DNA from: Anaerolineales bacterium UBA5069
Lineage (GTDB): Bacteria > Chloroflexota > Anaerolineae > Caldilineales > Caldilineaceae
DNA: 5,224 nucleotides
Direction: 5' to 3'
Assembly (NCBI GenBank): GCA_002415895.1
Contig: DIAV01000317.1
Coordinates: 1,657-6,880 of the forward strand
This document shows, piece by piece, positions 1-5,224 of the stretch. Every line of letters begins with the position of its first letter. The stretch's first letter is position 1. The notes below the pieces were generated by a model that saw only the letters and a program-made list of their open reading frames with translations, ran no database searches and was not told where the DNA came from. The translations under genes were made by a program, and so were the position numbers.

Positions 1-539
1 TGGCGCGCCATGGCGCGCTTCATGCCTTCGGGCAGTTCCAGGTCCTTCACCTCAACAATGCTGACCTTCACGCCCCACGGCTCCGTCTGCTCGTCAATAA
101 TCTTCTGCAGCGTCTGATTAATTGCGTCGCGCTGCGCCAGAATCTCGTCAAGCTCGCTCTGCCCCAGCACCGAGCGCAGCGTCGTCTGTGCAATTTGCAG
201 CGTAGCCACCTGATAATTGGCAATGTTGATCACTGCAGCCACAGGGTCCAGCACGCGGAAGTAGCAGACGGCGTTGACGCGAATCGTCACGTTGTCGCGC
301 GTAATCGTCTCCTGCGCAGGCACGTCAATCGTCACCGTGCGCAGGTCCACGCGCAGCATGCGGTCGAGAATGGGGATAATGAAAAAGAGCCCCGGCCCCT
401 TGGCCCCCTGCACTCGCCCCAGGCGGAAGATAACGCCGCGCTCGTATTCCTGCACGATTTTGATGGACGAACGCACAATCCAAAGGATAAGGATAACAAT
501 CACCGCGCCCACAAAGAGGGTCCATAGTGCAGAATCCAT
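1..539 (-). CDS. Slipin / stomatin-like SPFH (band 7) membrane protein, N-terminal part
   Basis: The N-terminal 179 residues of an SPFH/band 7 protein; the C-terminus lies beyond the window. Residues 5-23 form one hydrophobic segment (ALWTLFVGAVIVILILW) without a cleavage site, as expected for a stomatin-type N-terminal membrane anchor. The SPFH domain follows: EYERGVIFRLGR at 31-42, GPGLFFIIPILDR at 48-60, a DVPAQETITRDNV stretch at 72-84, and a region around 119-170 rich in LRSVLGQSELDEIL and PWGVKV patterns typical of slipins. The ATG at 539 has a strong AAGGAG ribosome binding site (547-552) seven bases upstream. Family members oligomerise on the membrane and act as scaffolds linked to membrane microdomains and protein quality control; the partner here is unknown. 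Bacterial slipins often sit beside an NfeD-type gene, which would lie outside the window. It lies 112 bases downstream of the acetyltransferase-like gene on the same strand, so it may be co-transcribed or have its own promoter. Confidence 0.93.
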   Translation of the reverse strand, partial: MDSALWTLFVGAVIVILILWIVRSSIKIVQEYERGVIFRLGRVQGAKGPGLFFIIPILDRMLRVDLRTVTIDVPAQETITRDNVTIRVNAVCYFRVLDPVAAVINIANYQVATLQIAQTTLRSVLGQSELDEILAQRDAINQTLQKIIDEQTEPWGVKVSIVEVKDLELPEGMKRAMAR

Positions 540-546
540 GCACAGT

Positions 547-552
547 CTCCTT
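547..552 (-). promoter_or_regulatory. Ribosome binding site of the slipin gene
   Basis: AAGGAG on the minus strand with a seven-base spacer to the ATG at 539. It is a near-perfect Shine-Dalgarno sequence and fixes the slipin start. Confidence 0.85.
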
Positions 553-603
553 CACTTGGAATCGAGCAAAGGCCGCCGCAAACGGATGCGCGGCGACACC
601 CCT

Positions 604-609
604 ATTATG
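604..609 (-). promoter_or_regulatory. Possible -10 element for the slipin gene
   Basis: CATAAT on the minus strand matches five of six bases of TATAAT and lies in the 112-base gap between the acetyltransferase-like gene and the slipin gene. The expected -35 position is not recognisable (CTGCGG), so this is only a weak promoter candidate. A short CCGCA/TGCGG hairpin (627-640) lies just upstream but has no T-run. Confidence 0.25.
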
Positions 610-651
610 CACCCAACCCGCGCATTCCGCAGGAGTGCGGCTTCCACACGA

Positions 652-1800
652 TCAGGTCTCCTGCACAAAGAGGGCGTAGCGCTGACGCGCTATGGCCCCT
701 GCATTTGCCAGCACCTGCGCGATGGCCGCGCCCTCGGGCAGCGGGCCAATGGTCAATGTGCGCCAGCCCATGCCCCGCGCACGCGCGCCCAGGTCGTCGA
801 TCATGGCCTGCGCAACGCTGCGTTCATCCGCATGGGGCATGCAGGCCGCAAGCAGCACGCGCCCCTCTACGGACCGCCAGTGGCGGTGAAAGCGGGGACG
901 CAAGGCCAGCAGGCTGCGCGCCCACAAAGGTCGCCCGCCGCGCAAGCGACGCAGCATTGCCCCTACGTCGGCCTGGGTAACATAGAAGGCGATCGGTGCG
1001 CCATCAACGGTGACAAGCCTGCCTGCAAGCGGCGCGCCAATCGCCAGCGCCGTCCACATGCGCAGCGCAAAGCGCACCTCATCGACCGTGGGCGGCTCGA
1101 GCACAGCCGCCGTAACAGCCGCAGCCTGTGCGAGCGGCAAAAGATCGCCGGCAAGACGATCCACGTCAAAGCTCTCAATTTGCACGCCTTGCGGCAGGGC
1201 TGAGGCAGTTGGCGCATGCGCCACCTCCAAATACCAGAGCAGGCTGTGTTGCAGAGGTTCCATAGCACCTTGCATAAGTTCGGGTACAAAGGGCGCGTTG
1301 TAGGGCGTGTGCAGCGGCGGCAACACATGAAAGTGGTCCAAAAGCAGCCCCGAGCTGAATGAAGGCGCCCACTGCGCAGGTGCAACAATCCGTTGCGCGC
1401 CGTGTGTGGCTGCACTCTGCCACGTGCTGTCCAGCAAGCGATCCAGCGTCTCCTCATCATTGGCAAAGGCCATCATAGCCAGAAAGGTGGTGGCGGGGTC
1501 CACACGCCGATCATGCAAAGCCAGGGCCTGCGCGACAATGCTGTCACCCATGCCCGTGGGCATGACCATGCCGCCGATGTTGGTGCTGAAGGATTGGCGC
1601 GTGACAGCTTCCACCGCCAAAAGGTCTGGCCGGTATGTATTCATCAAGGGATCGCGCCGGTGCACCAGTGTGCTCTCAAGGAAGGAGTACACGGGCGGCG
1701 TCCAGCGGTGATCGCGGGCGTTGGCGCGCCACCACGTGTTGAGAAATGCGCGGCGGCCCCACCAGTCATTGGCAATCTGGCTTGTGAAGTTGAAGTACAA
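652..1800 (-). CDS. Double GNAT-fold acetyltransferase-like protein, TTG start
   Basis: A 382-residue protein resembling two-lobed GNAT proteins; substrate unknown. The N-terminal part has the pattern RRAFLNTWWRANARDHRWTPP (residues 16-36), comparable to the AFl.lpw.lY..Dp.WvPP opening I recall for this group. The first lobe contains FANDEETLDRLLDSTWQSAATHGAQRIVAP (112-141) and the marker TPYNAPFVPELMQ (165-177). The second lobe (about 255-382) ends in a GNAT-like strand-helix-strand: GRVLLAACMP, a helix, then GWRTLTIGPLP and a last strand RQRYALFV. The usual Q/RxxGxG/A acetyl-CoA loop is not recognisable (HADERSVAQA at 323-332), so activity is uncertain. I chose TTG at 1800 because AGGGAG lies eight bases upstream and homology-like sequence begins directly after it. 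The frame stays open to an ATG at 2103, but the extra 101 residues look like untranslated origin-side DNA. It is transcribed away from dnaA and ends 112 bases before the slipin gene. Confidence 0.75.
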   Translation of the reverse strand: MYFNFTSQIANDWWGRRAFLNTWWRANARDHRWTPPVYSFLESTLVHRRDPLMNTYRPDLLAVEAVTRQSFSTNIGGMVMPTGMGDSIVAQALALHDRRVDPATTFLAMMAFANDEETLDRLLDSTWQSAATHGAQRIVAPAQWAPSFSSGLLLDHFHVLPPLHTPYNAPFVPELMQGAMEPLQHSLLWYLEVAHAPTASALPQGVQIESFDVDRLAGDLLPLAQAAAVTAAVLEPPTVDEVRFALRMWTALAIGAPLAGRLVTVDGAPIAFYVTQADVGAMLRRLRGGRPLWARSLLALRPRFHRHWRSVEGRVLLAACMPHADERSVAQAMIDDLGARARGMGWRTLTIGPLPEGAAIAQVLANAGAIARQRYALFVQET

Positions 1801-1808
1801 CGCAATCA

Positions 1809-1814
1809 CTCCCT
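1809..1814 (-). promoter_or_regulatory. Ribosome binding site deciding a TTG start
   Basis: AGGGAG on the minus strand, eight bases before TTG at 1800. The in-frame GTG at 1807-1809 overlaps this motif and would leave no spacer, so TTG is the better start. Confidence 0.6.
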
Positions 1815-2068
1815 GACGAACGCTGCGCACTGCGGGTCTGCGACGCTCCGCTGCACCATCGAGGTGCAGCGATAACTTCCGCTCATTGTGACGCAAAGCG
1901 GGGTATGCGCCAAAGGCGCCACTGTCACAAGCGAGCCATCTCGTGCCATAGCGCCCACATGCAAGCCCCACTTTCACAGCGCCGCCCCCAGTCCGCCACT
2001 CTTCGCATATCAATTTTTCGTGTCGTGCGGTTCCCGCAACAGCCTGTCGTTGTGCGCGCCATGTGCAA
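1815..2068. other. Intergenic stretch upstream of the acetyltransferase-like gene
   Basis: There is no convincing gene here. The minus-strand frame of the acetyltransferase-like gene remains open through this stretch but gives a composition with no family resemblance and no ribosome binding site. It contains a small GCGCC-AAA-GGCGC hairpin at 1907-1919. I could not find a persuasive sigma-70 promoter for the minus-strand gene, which must have one either here or in the origin region. Confidence 0.5.
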
Positions 2069-2093
2069 TTATTGACAGCCAACAACGCCAAAA

Positions 2094-2109
2094 ATCCCCA
2101 CATGGGGAT
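2094..2109 (-). terminator. Small inverted repeat with T-run, possible minus-strand terminator
   Basis: ATCCCCA-CA-TGGGGAT is a perfect 7-bp inverted repeat. Read on the minus strand it can form a six-base stem with an AUGU loop followed by a run of five T residues, which resembles a small intrinsic terminator reading away from the origin. Its right arm also contains the DnaA-box-like TTATCCCCA, so the symmetry may instead belong to a pair of protein binding sites. Confidence 0.35.
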
Positions 2110-2111
2110 AA
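2103..2111 (-). promoter_or_regulatory. DnaA-box-like site TTATCCCCA
   Basis: One mismatch from TTATCCACA, on the minus strand. First member of the same-orientation series at 2103, 2115, 2135 and 2157. Confidence 0.5.
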
Positions 2112-2134
2112 GTACGGGGAGAACTCAGGCGGGA

Positions 2135-2143
2135 CGTGGATAA
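2135..2143 (-). promoter_or_regulatory. DnaA-box-like site TTATCCACG
   Basis: One mismatch, in the last base, from TTATCCACA. This is the best DnaA box in the window. It lies 32 bases (about three helical turns) after the site at 2103 and has the same orientation. Confidence 0.6.
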
Positions 2144-2156
2144 GCGGACAGGCAGT

Positions 2157-2165
2157 AGGGGACAA
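2157..2165 (-). promoter_or_regulatory. DnaA-box-like site TTGTCCCCT
   Basis: Two mismatches from the TTGTCCACA variant used in high-GC bacteria. It is 22 bases (about two turns) after the best box, has the same orientation, and borders the AT-rich segment. Confidence 0.4.
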
Positions 2166-2260
2166 GTTTAACAGAATGTTATTGAACCATATGCAACAGA
2201 AACCTCAACCTTAAAAGTTGGTGCATTTGCTATACGCATTCCAACCAAAAATAGTGGCGT
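2161..2260. other. AT-rich segment, candidate DNA unwinding element
   Basis: The first 60 bases contain only 20 G or C. The composition drop starts exactly where the DnaA-like series ends, which is the expected order of boxes and unwinding element. The segment includes a GTTGG/CCAAC inverted repeat (2217-2221 and 2241-2245). The assignment is an inference from composition and position. Confidence 0.45.
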
Positions 2261-2264
2261 GCCA

Positions 2265-2310
2265 GGCCTTAATGGACTACATCTTGCGTAGAACGCAAGT
2301 TCATAAGGCC
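2265..2310. repeat. Nested inverted repeat in the origin region
   Basis: Outer arms GGCCTTA (2265-2271) and TAAGGCC (2304-2310) enclose a second perfect hairpin, CTTGCGT-AGA-ACGCAAG (2283-2299). The right outer arm overlaps a further repeat, GGCCGC (2307-2312) with GCGGCC (2327-2332), so two alternative structures compete for the same bases. It may be a cruciform or protein-binding structure of the origin. No T-run follows, so it is not a terminator. Confidence 0.55.
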
Positions 2311-2361
2311 GCAGTTAACCATAAGAGCGGCCAATGCACGGCTGCCGCACGGCGTCGTCTA

Positions 2362-2390
2362 TTGCCTTTGACGCCCCCTTCTGCTAGAAT
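2362..2390 (+). promoter_or_regulatory. Sigma-70-type promoter for dnaA
   Basis: The -35 element TTGCCT (2362-2367) is separated by exactly 17 bases from the -10 element TAGAAT (2385-2390, five of six consensus bases), which is preceded by TGC as an extended -10. Transcription should start near 2397, leaving a leader of about 327 bases before the dnaA ATG. This is the best promoter I see facing dnaA. Confidence 0.55.
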
Positions 2391-2559
2391 CTGCCATAGT
2401 TGAGTGAGGCACAGTGCCGCAGGCTAACAGCCAACGCATCGCAGACTGCCGCCCGGCAGAGCCGTCGCTGACGCATTGATGCCCGCCCGACTCCTCTCAA
2501 TTTGTGGCCCGGCGCATTGTACTGGCCATGCACGATTGGTTCACATAAAGTGTTTGTAC

Positions 2560-2571
2560 GCGAGCGCTCGC
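2560..2571. repeat. 12-bp perfect palindrome upstream of dnaA
   Basis: GCGAGCGCTCGC is perfectly self-complementary with no central spacer. It lies in the dnaA leader and could be an operator, a restriction-modification target or chance in GC-rich DNA. It has no obvious partner copy elsewhere in the window. Confidence 0.5.
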
Positions 2572-2627
2572 ACAGTCCATAGACGCGCCCGTGATAGAGA
2601 GTCTTGTGTCCATAATCGGGGGATGTG

Positions 2628-2660
2628 AGCCGCCGGCAACCGCCGGTGGGCTTTGTTTCT
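2628..2660 (+). terminator. Terminator-like hairpin inside the dnaA leader (candidate attenuator)
   Basis: The perfect core stem CCGGC (2633-2637) / GCCGG (2642-2646) closes an AACC loop. It can be extended by AGCC/GGCT (2628-2631, 2649-2652) across a small internal loop, or by CCG/UGG including a G-U pair. The U-rich tail TTTGTTTCTCT follows at once. It sits 64 bases before the dnaA start and about 230 bases after the predicted transcription start. It could be an attenuator of dnaA or the end of a separate small RNA. Confidence 0.45.
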
Positions 2661-2711
2661 CTAGCGCTTCCCTCTTTTCGGCGCAACACTGCTTTACAGC
2701 GCAACGCAGTT

Positions 2712-2715
2712 GGAG
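2712..2715 (+). promoter_or_regulatory. Ribosome binding site of dnaA
   Basis: GGAG with an eight-base spacer to ATG at 2724. No comparable motif precedes the in-frame GTG at 2625 or the later in-frame ATGs at 2850 and 2955, so this site decides the start and thereby the long N-terminal extension. Confidence 0.6.
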
Positions 2716-2723
2716 ATGGCAGG

Positions 2724-4532
2724 ATGAACCGTAAATCCTACGCTGCCCGGAGCGTGTATGGCAACGCCCGGGCTTCTGCATCGCAAGAAACTCGCCCACG
2801 CACAGCGTGGAATTCCAGCACACCTGCGCCTGCACCCCAGCCCGCGCGCATGGCGCACCGCGCAGCGCTCGCTACCTGGAATGCCAGCAGTGATATAGCG
2901 GCCGCGGAGGATGGTTTACCCTCCACAGCATCGCGGCAGAACGACGGCCACAGAATGCACGCAGAATCGACCGCGCCTGCATATTCGCACAACGGCGCGA
3001 CGGTTCAGCAGCCCGGGCTCTTTGGCGATGACGCGCTGGTCATACAGCCTGCCCGCGCAGTTGTCCGCCCGGCCGATCCCTTTGATGCGCGTGCCGCGTG
3101 GCAGAAATTGCTGGGCGAGTTGCAGCTCCAGCTTGAGCCCAATGCCTATCACACATGGCTCCACGACACCTGGGTGGAAGGCTATGAGGATGGCGAGTTC
3201 TTCATTGGCACGCCCAACACCTATGCGCGCGACTGGCTGGAGAACCGCCTGCGCCCTCTCGTTAACAAAACGCTCAAGAGCATCGTCGGGCGCAGTGTGG
3301 ATGTCAAGTTCCTTGTCCGCACACGCCAGGTGAAGGATGCAGCAGGCGGCCAGCCGCTTTACACCCATGGCGCCGGCGCCGAAGACAGTGCCAGTGCGGC
3401 AACACTGCCCGCGGCACCGCTTCAATCTGCCACGAGCTCGGCCGGCGGCGGCGTCACGAATGCAGCGGCCCGCGCCCAGCAGAGCGCTACCAGGCGCTTT
3501 GCTGGCGTCCAAACGCAGCTTAACCCTGCCCACACCTTTGATGCATACGTGGTGGGCAACAGCAACCGCTTTGCCTACGCCGCTGCACAAGCCGTTGCCG
3601 AAAAGCCCGGATTCAAGTTCAACCCGCTTTTCATCTATGGCGGCGTAGGCCTGGGCAAGACCCACCTTCTGCACGCGATTGGGAACGAGCTGGTCGCGAG
3701 CGGGCACAATGTGCTCTACTGCACCTCCGAACAGTTCACAAATGATCTAATCAGCGCCATCCGCAGCCAGACAACAGAGCAGTTCCGCAACAAATATCGC
3801 GAGCTGGATGTGCTGCTCATTGACGACATCCAGTTCATTGCCGGCAAGGAGAGCACGCAGGAGGAGATATTCCACACCTTCAACCACCTCCAGGCCTCCG
3901 GCAAGCAGGTGGTCATGAGCAGCGACCGCCCTCCCAAGGCGTTGCAGCAGTTGGAAGAGCGCCTGCGCAGCCGCTTTGAAGGAGGCATCCAGGTGGATGT
4001 CTCTGCACCCGACTTTGAGACGCGCGTGGCGATCCTGCAAACCAAGGCGGCGCGCATGGGTATTCAGGTGAGCATTGAGGTGCTCAAGCTGATTGCCGAG
4101 CGCGTGGACAGCAATATTCGCGAGCTGGAGGGTGCGCTCAATCACCTCTTCCTGCAGGCGCAGCTTTCGCGCACTGTGCTCGATATGACCATGGCCACGG
4201 ATTCGCTCAACAACGTTGCCCCCCAGCGCAAGCCCTGCTCGGCGCCCAAGGTCGTGGCGCTTGTCGCCCAGCAGTACGGCCTCTCAACCGAGGAACTCAC
4301 GGGGACGCGCCGCACCAAGCCCATTGCCGATGCGCGCCACGTGGCCACCTACCTCCTGCGCGAGGACCTGGGCATGTCACTGCCGCAAATTGGTGCATTG
4401 ATGGGCGGGCGCGACCACACCACCATTGCCCACGGCATTGACAAGATAACCGCCGAACTGCGCCAGAACGAAAAGATGCGCCACGACGTCGCGATCCTGC
4501 GCGAGAAGATCTACACGCCTTTCATTGGCTGA
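2724..4532 (+). CDS. dnaA: Chromosomal replication initiator DnaA
   Basis: DnaA, an AAA+ ATPase that binds DnaA boxes at oriC, melts the origin and helps load the helicase. It has 602 residues from ATG 2724. Residues 1-119 are an Ala/Ser/Pro/Thr-rich, probably disordered extension that most DnaA proteins lack. Domain I follows at about 120-199 (AAWQKLLGELQLQLEPNAYHTWL onward). A low-complexity linker (domain II) spans 200-264. Domain III begins at LNPAHTFDAYVVG, with Walker A GGVGLGKTH (306-314), Walker B LLIDDIQF (364-371), sensor 1 VMSSDRPP (397-404), the arginine-finger region RLRSRFEGG (413-421) and sensor 2 NIRELEGALN (464-473). Domain IV ends in the DnaA signature MGGRDHTTIAHGIDKI (560-575), with the box-reading residues intact. 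The start is supported by GGAG eight bases upstream; ATG 2955 would give 525 residues but has no ribosome binding site. A terminator follows, so dnaA is probably monocistronic. Confidence 0.97.
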   Translation: MNRKSYAARSVYGNARASASQETRPRTAWNSSTPAPAPQPARMAHRAALATWNASSDIAAAEDGLPSTASRQNDGHRMHAESTAPAYSHNGATVQQPGLFGDDALVIQPARAVVRPADPFDARAAWQKLLGELQLQLEPNAYHTWLHDTWVEGYEDGEFFIGTPNTYARDWLENRLRPLVNKTLKSIVGRSVDVKFLVRTRQVKDAAGGQPLYTHGAGAEDSASAATLPAAPLQSATSSAGGGVTNAAARAQQSATRRFAGVQTQLNPAHTFDAYVVGNSNRFAYAAAQAVAEKPGFKFNPLFIYGGVGLGKTHLLHAIGNELVASGHNVLYCTSEQFTNDLISAIRSQTTEQFRNKYRELDVLLIDDIQFIAGKESTQEEIFHTFNHLQASGKQVVMSSDRPPKALQQLEERLRSRFEGGIQVDVSAPDFETRVAILQTKAARMGIQVSIEVLKLIAERVDSNIRELEGALNHLFLQAQLSRTVLDMTMATDSLNNVAPQRKPCSAPKVVALVAQQYGLSTEELTGTRRTKPIADARHVATYLLREDLGMSLPQIGALMGGRDHTTIAHGIDKITAELRQNEKMRHDVAILREKIYTPFIG

Positions 4533-4554
4533 TTTTACCGACAATTGACGTGTT

Positions 4555-4588
4555 GCGTGGGCAATAATCAGGCGATTGTTGCCCACGC
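4555..4588 (+). terminator. Intrinsic terminator downstream of dnaA
   Basis: A 15-bp stem, GCGTGGGCAATAATC (4555-4569) pairing with 4574-4588, has a single G-U wobble and a four-base AGGC loop. TTGTTT follows. It starts 22 bases after the dnaA stop and separates dnaA from the recA promoter. The T-tract is imperfect, so read-through is possible. Confidence 0.8.
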
Positions 4589-4620
4589 TTGTTTGGGGCG
4601 CAGCGGCGGCTCACCTATTC

Positions 4621-4635
4621 TGCAAAACTTTTGCA
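4621..4635. promoter_or_regulatory. 15-bp palindrome overlapping the recA -35 region
   Basis: TGCAAAA-C-TTTTGCA is a perfect 7-bp inverted repeat around one central base. It ends inside the predicted -35 element of recA, a typical place for a repressor operator. It does not match the LexA boxes I know well (CTGT-N8-ACAG or GAAC-N4-GTTC). It could be a lineage-specific SOS operator, but that is inference. Confidence 0.5.
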
Positions 4636-4659
4636 ATTCCACACTAACTACAGTAAACT
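4631..4659 (+). promoter_or_regulatory. Sigma-70-type promoter for recA
   Basis: The -35 element TTGCAA (4631-4636) and -10 element TAAACT (4654-4659) each match four of six consensus bases and are spaced by 17. The predicted transcription start is near 4666, just upstream of the recA start codons. Confidence 0.45.
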
Positions 4660-4711
4660 TCAACTTGAACGCAGTCTGTCAATGGAACCTGAAGGGAAGA
4701 AACAGGGCGCA

Positions 4712-5224
4712 ATGGCGACGTCGTCTACGGGCAGTGCAGAACGTGAAATGGGTCGCGATGGGCGTCAAAAGGCGTTGGAAACAACACTTGCGGGGCTGAA
4801 CAAGCGCTTTGGCGACGGCATTGTCATGAAGCTGGGTGACGCCACCAAGCTCAATGTCGAGTCGATCCCCACAGGCAGCCTCAGCCTCGACATTGCGCTG
4901 GGCGTGGGCGGCATGCCCAAGGGCCGCGTCATCGAAATCTACGGCCCCGAGTCGTCGGGCAAGACCACCGTCTGTCTGCATGTGATTGCCGAAGCACAGA
5001 AACGCGGCGGCATCTGCGGCTTTGTCGATGTTGAGCACGCACTTGACCCCGCCTACGCCGCACGCATAGGCGTCGATGTCAACAACCTCTACATCTCGCA
5101 GCCCGACACCGGCGAACAAGCGCTGGAAATTGCCGAAGCCCTCGTTCGCTCCGGCGCCATGGATGTGGTGGTTGTCGACTCCGTGGCCGCACTCGTCCCA
5201 CGCGCCGAAATCGAAGGCGAAATG
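4712..5224 (+). CDS. recA: Recombinase RecA, N-terminal part
   Basis: RecA, the ATP-dependent strand-exchange protein of homologous recombination and activator of LexA self-cleavage. The first 171 residues are present and the gene runs off the window. The N-terminal oligomerisation segment reads [26 protein letters not shown] (18-43). Walker A is GPESSGKTT (78-86). The segment [10 protein letters not shown] (104-113) contains the catalytic glutamate (E108) and has Val where many RecAs have Ala. Walker B is [12 protein letters not shown] (152-163), and the last residues AEIEGEM approach loop L1. Three in-frame ATGs are possible: 4682 has no ribosome binding site, 4712 has AGGG at a short four-base spacing plus AAGGGA 14 bases away, and 4748 has none. 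I chose 4712, and the start is uncertain. The gene follows dnaA after 179 bases holding a terminator and a promoter, so it is probably transcribed independently. Confidence 0.96.
   Translation, partial: MATSSTGSAEREMGRDGRQKALETTLAGLNKRFGDGIVMKLGDATKLNVESIPTGSLSLDIALGVGGMPKGRVIEIYGPESSGKTTVCLHVIAEAQKRGGICGFVDVEHALDPAYAARIGVDVNNLYISQPDTGEQALEIAEALVRSGAMDVVVVDSVAALVPRAEIEGEM

Larger units (their letters stand above)
2069..2332. other. oriC: Probable chromosomal replication origin (oriC)
   Basis: This lies directly upstream of dnaA, the usual bacterial location of oriC. It holds a run of 9-mers related to the DnaA box TTATCCACA: TTATTGACA on the plus strand at 2069, then on the minus strand TTATCCCCA (2103-2111), TTCTCCCCG (2115-2123), TTATCCACG (2135-2143) and TTGTCCCCT (2157-2165). 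Two are single mismatches to the strict box in its core. An AT-rich segment follows (about 33% GC over 2161-2220, against GC-rich surroundings) and could be the unwinding element. Nested inverted repeats close the region. Genes on both sides are transcribed outward. Box quality is modest and no perfect TTATCCACA is present, so the call depends on position, motif clustering and composition together. GC skew over the chromosome would be needed to confirm it. Confidence 0.6.
2397..2723 (+). other. Long dnaA leader without a convincing gene
   Basis: Predicted untranslated leader between the promoter and the dnaA start. It contains several inverted repeats: GGCAC-A-GTGCC (2408-2418), CTGCCG-CC-CGGCAG (2446-2459), the palindrome at 2560-2571 and the terminator-like hairpin at 2628-2652. 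A 9-mer TTATGGACA on the minus strand (2607-2615) is one mismatch from the relaxed DnaA box and could support autoregulation. I saw none of the hallmark sequences of tRNA, SRP RNA, RNase P RNA or tmRNA. Confidence 0.45.

Noticed and set aside
274..1203. A 309-codon plus-strand open frame
   Set aside because: It lies opposite the slipin and acetyltransferase-like genes, gives Arg/His/Pro-rich low-information protein and has no domain resemblance. It is a shadow of GC-rich coding DNA.
2072..2077. Perfect -35 consensus TTGACA on the plus strand
   Set aside because: No -10-like sequence lies 16-18 bases downstream; that position is the GC-rich TCCCCA stretch.
2479..2628. A 49-codon plus-strand open frame ending right at the dnaA-leader hairpin, like an attenuator leader peptide
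   Set aside because: It has no ribosome binding site, no run of regulatory codons and no recognisable sequence. It is recorded only because of its position next to the hairpin.
2397..2660. A known structural RNA (6S, SRP, RNase P, tmRNA or tRNA) in the dnaA leader
   Set aside because: None of the conserved hallmark sequences or T-loop patterns of these RNAs could be found.
2625..2723. Upstream GTG start for dnaA, giving 635 residues
   Set aside because: The GGGGG before it is only two bases away, the added residues overlap the terminator-like hairpin, and ATG 2724 has a well-spaced GGAG.
2916..3707. A 263-codon minus-strand open frame inside dnaA
   Set aside because: It is fully antisense to conserved DnaA domains I to III and shows no family features of its own.
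4660..4711. Classical LexA box in front of recA (GAAC at 4670 and CTGT at 4675)
   Set aside because: The half-sites are isolated; neither has its symmetrical partner at the required spacing.

Overview
This 5.2 kb window looks like a bacterial chromosome segment around a replication origin. It carries dnaA, the start of recA and, in the opposite direction, an acetyltransferase-like gene followed by the start of a stomatin/slipin (SPFH) gene. The coding parts are GC-rich. The acetyltransferase-like protein resembles double-GNAT proteins that I associate with Chloroflexota (Anaerolineae-like). That taxonomic guess is tentative and rests on recall of a protein family, not on a search.

Layout. 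Positions 1-539 (minus) hold the N-terminal 179 residues of a membrane-anchored slipin, cut by the window edge. Positions 652-1800 (minus) hold a 382-residue double GNAT-fold protein that probably starts at a TTG codon. Positions 1801-2723 contain no convincing gene. This stretch contains a helically spaced series of DnaA-box-like 9-mers (2103-2165), an AT-rich segment (about 2161-2260), nested inverted repeats (2265-2332), a good sigma-70-type promoter facing dnaA (2362-2390), a 12-bp perfect palindrome (2560-2571) and a terminator-like hairpin with a U-rich tail (2628-2660). I read 2069-2332 as the likely oriC and 2397-2723 as an unusually long dnaA leader that may be attenuated. Positions 2724-4532 (plus) hold dnaA, complete, with an atypical extension of about 119 residues before domain I. 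A 15-bp terminator hairpin follows at 4555-4588, then a recA promoter overlapped by a 15-bp palindrome, then recA from about 4712 to the window end.

The two gene pairs point away from the intergenic region. If the origin lies there, all four genes are transcribed in the direction of fork movement. dnaA is followed by recA and not by the common neighbour dnaN. I found no CRISPR, insertion sequence, tRNA or rRNA. The most interesting signals are regulatory: the DnaA-like motif series, the possible dnaA attenuator, the DnaA N-terminal extension and the operator-like palindrome in front of recA.
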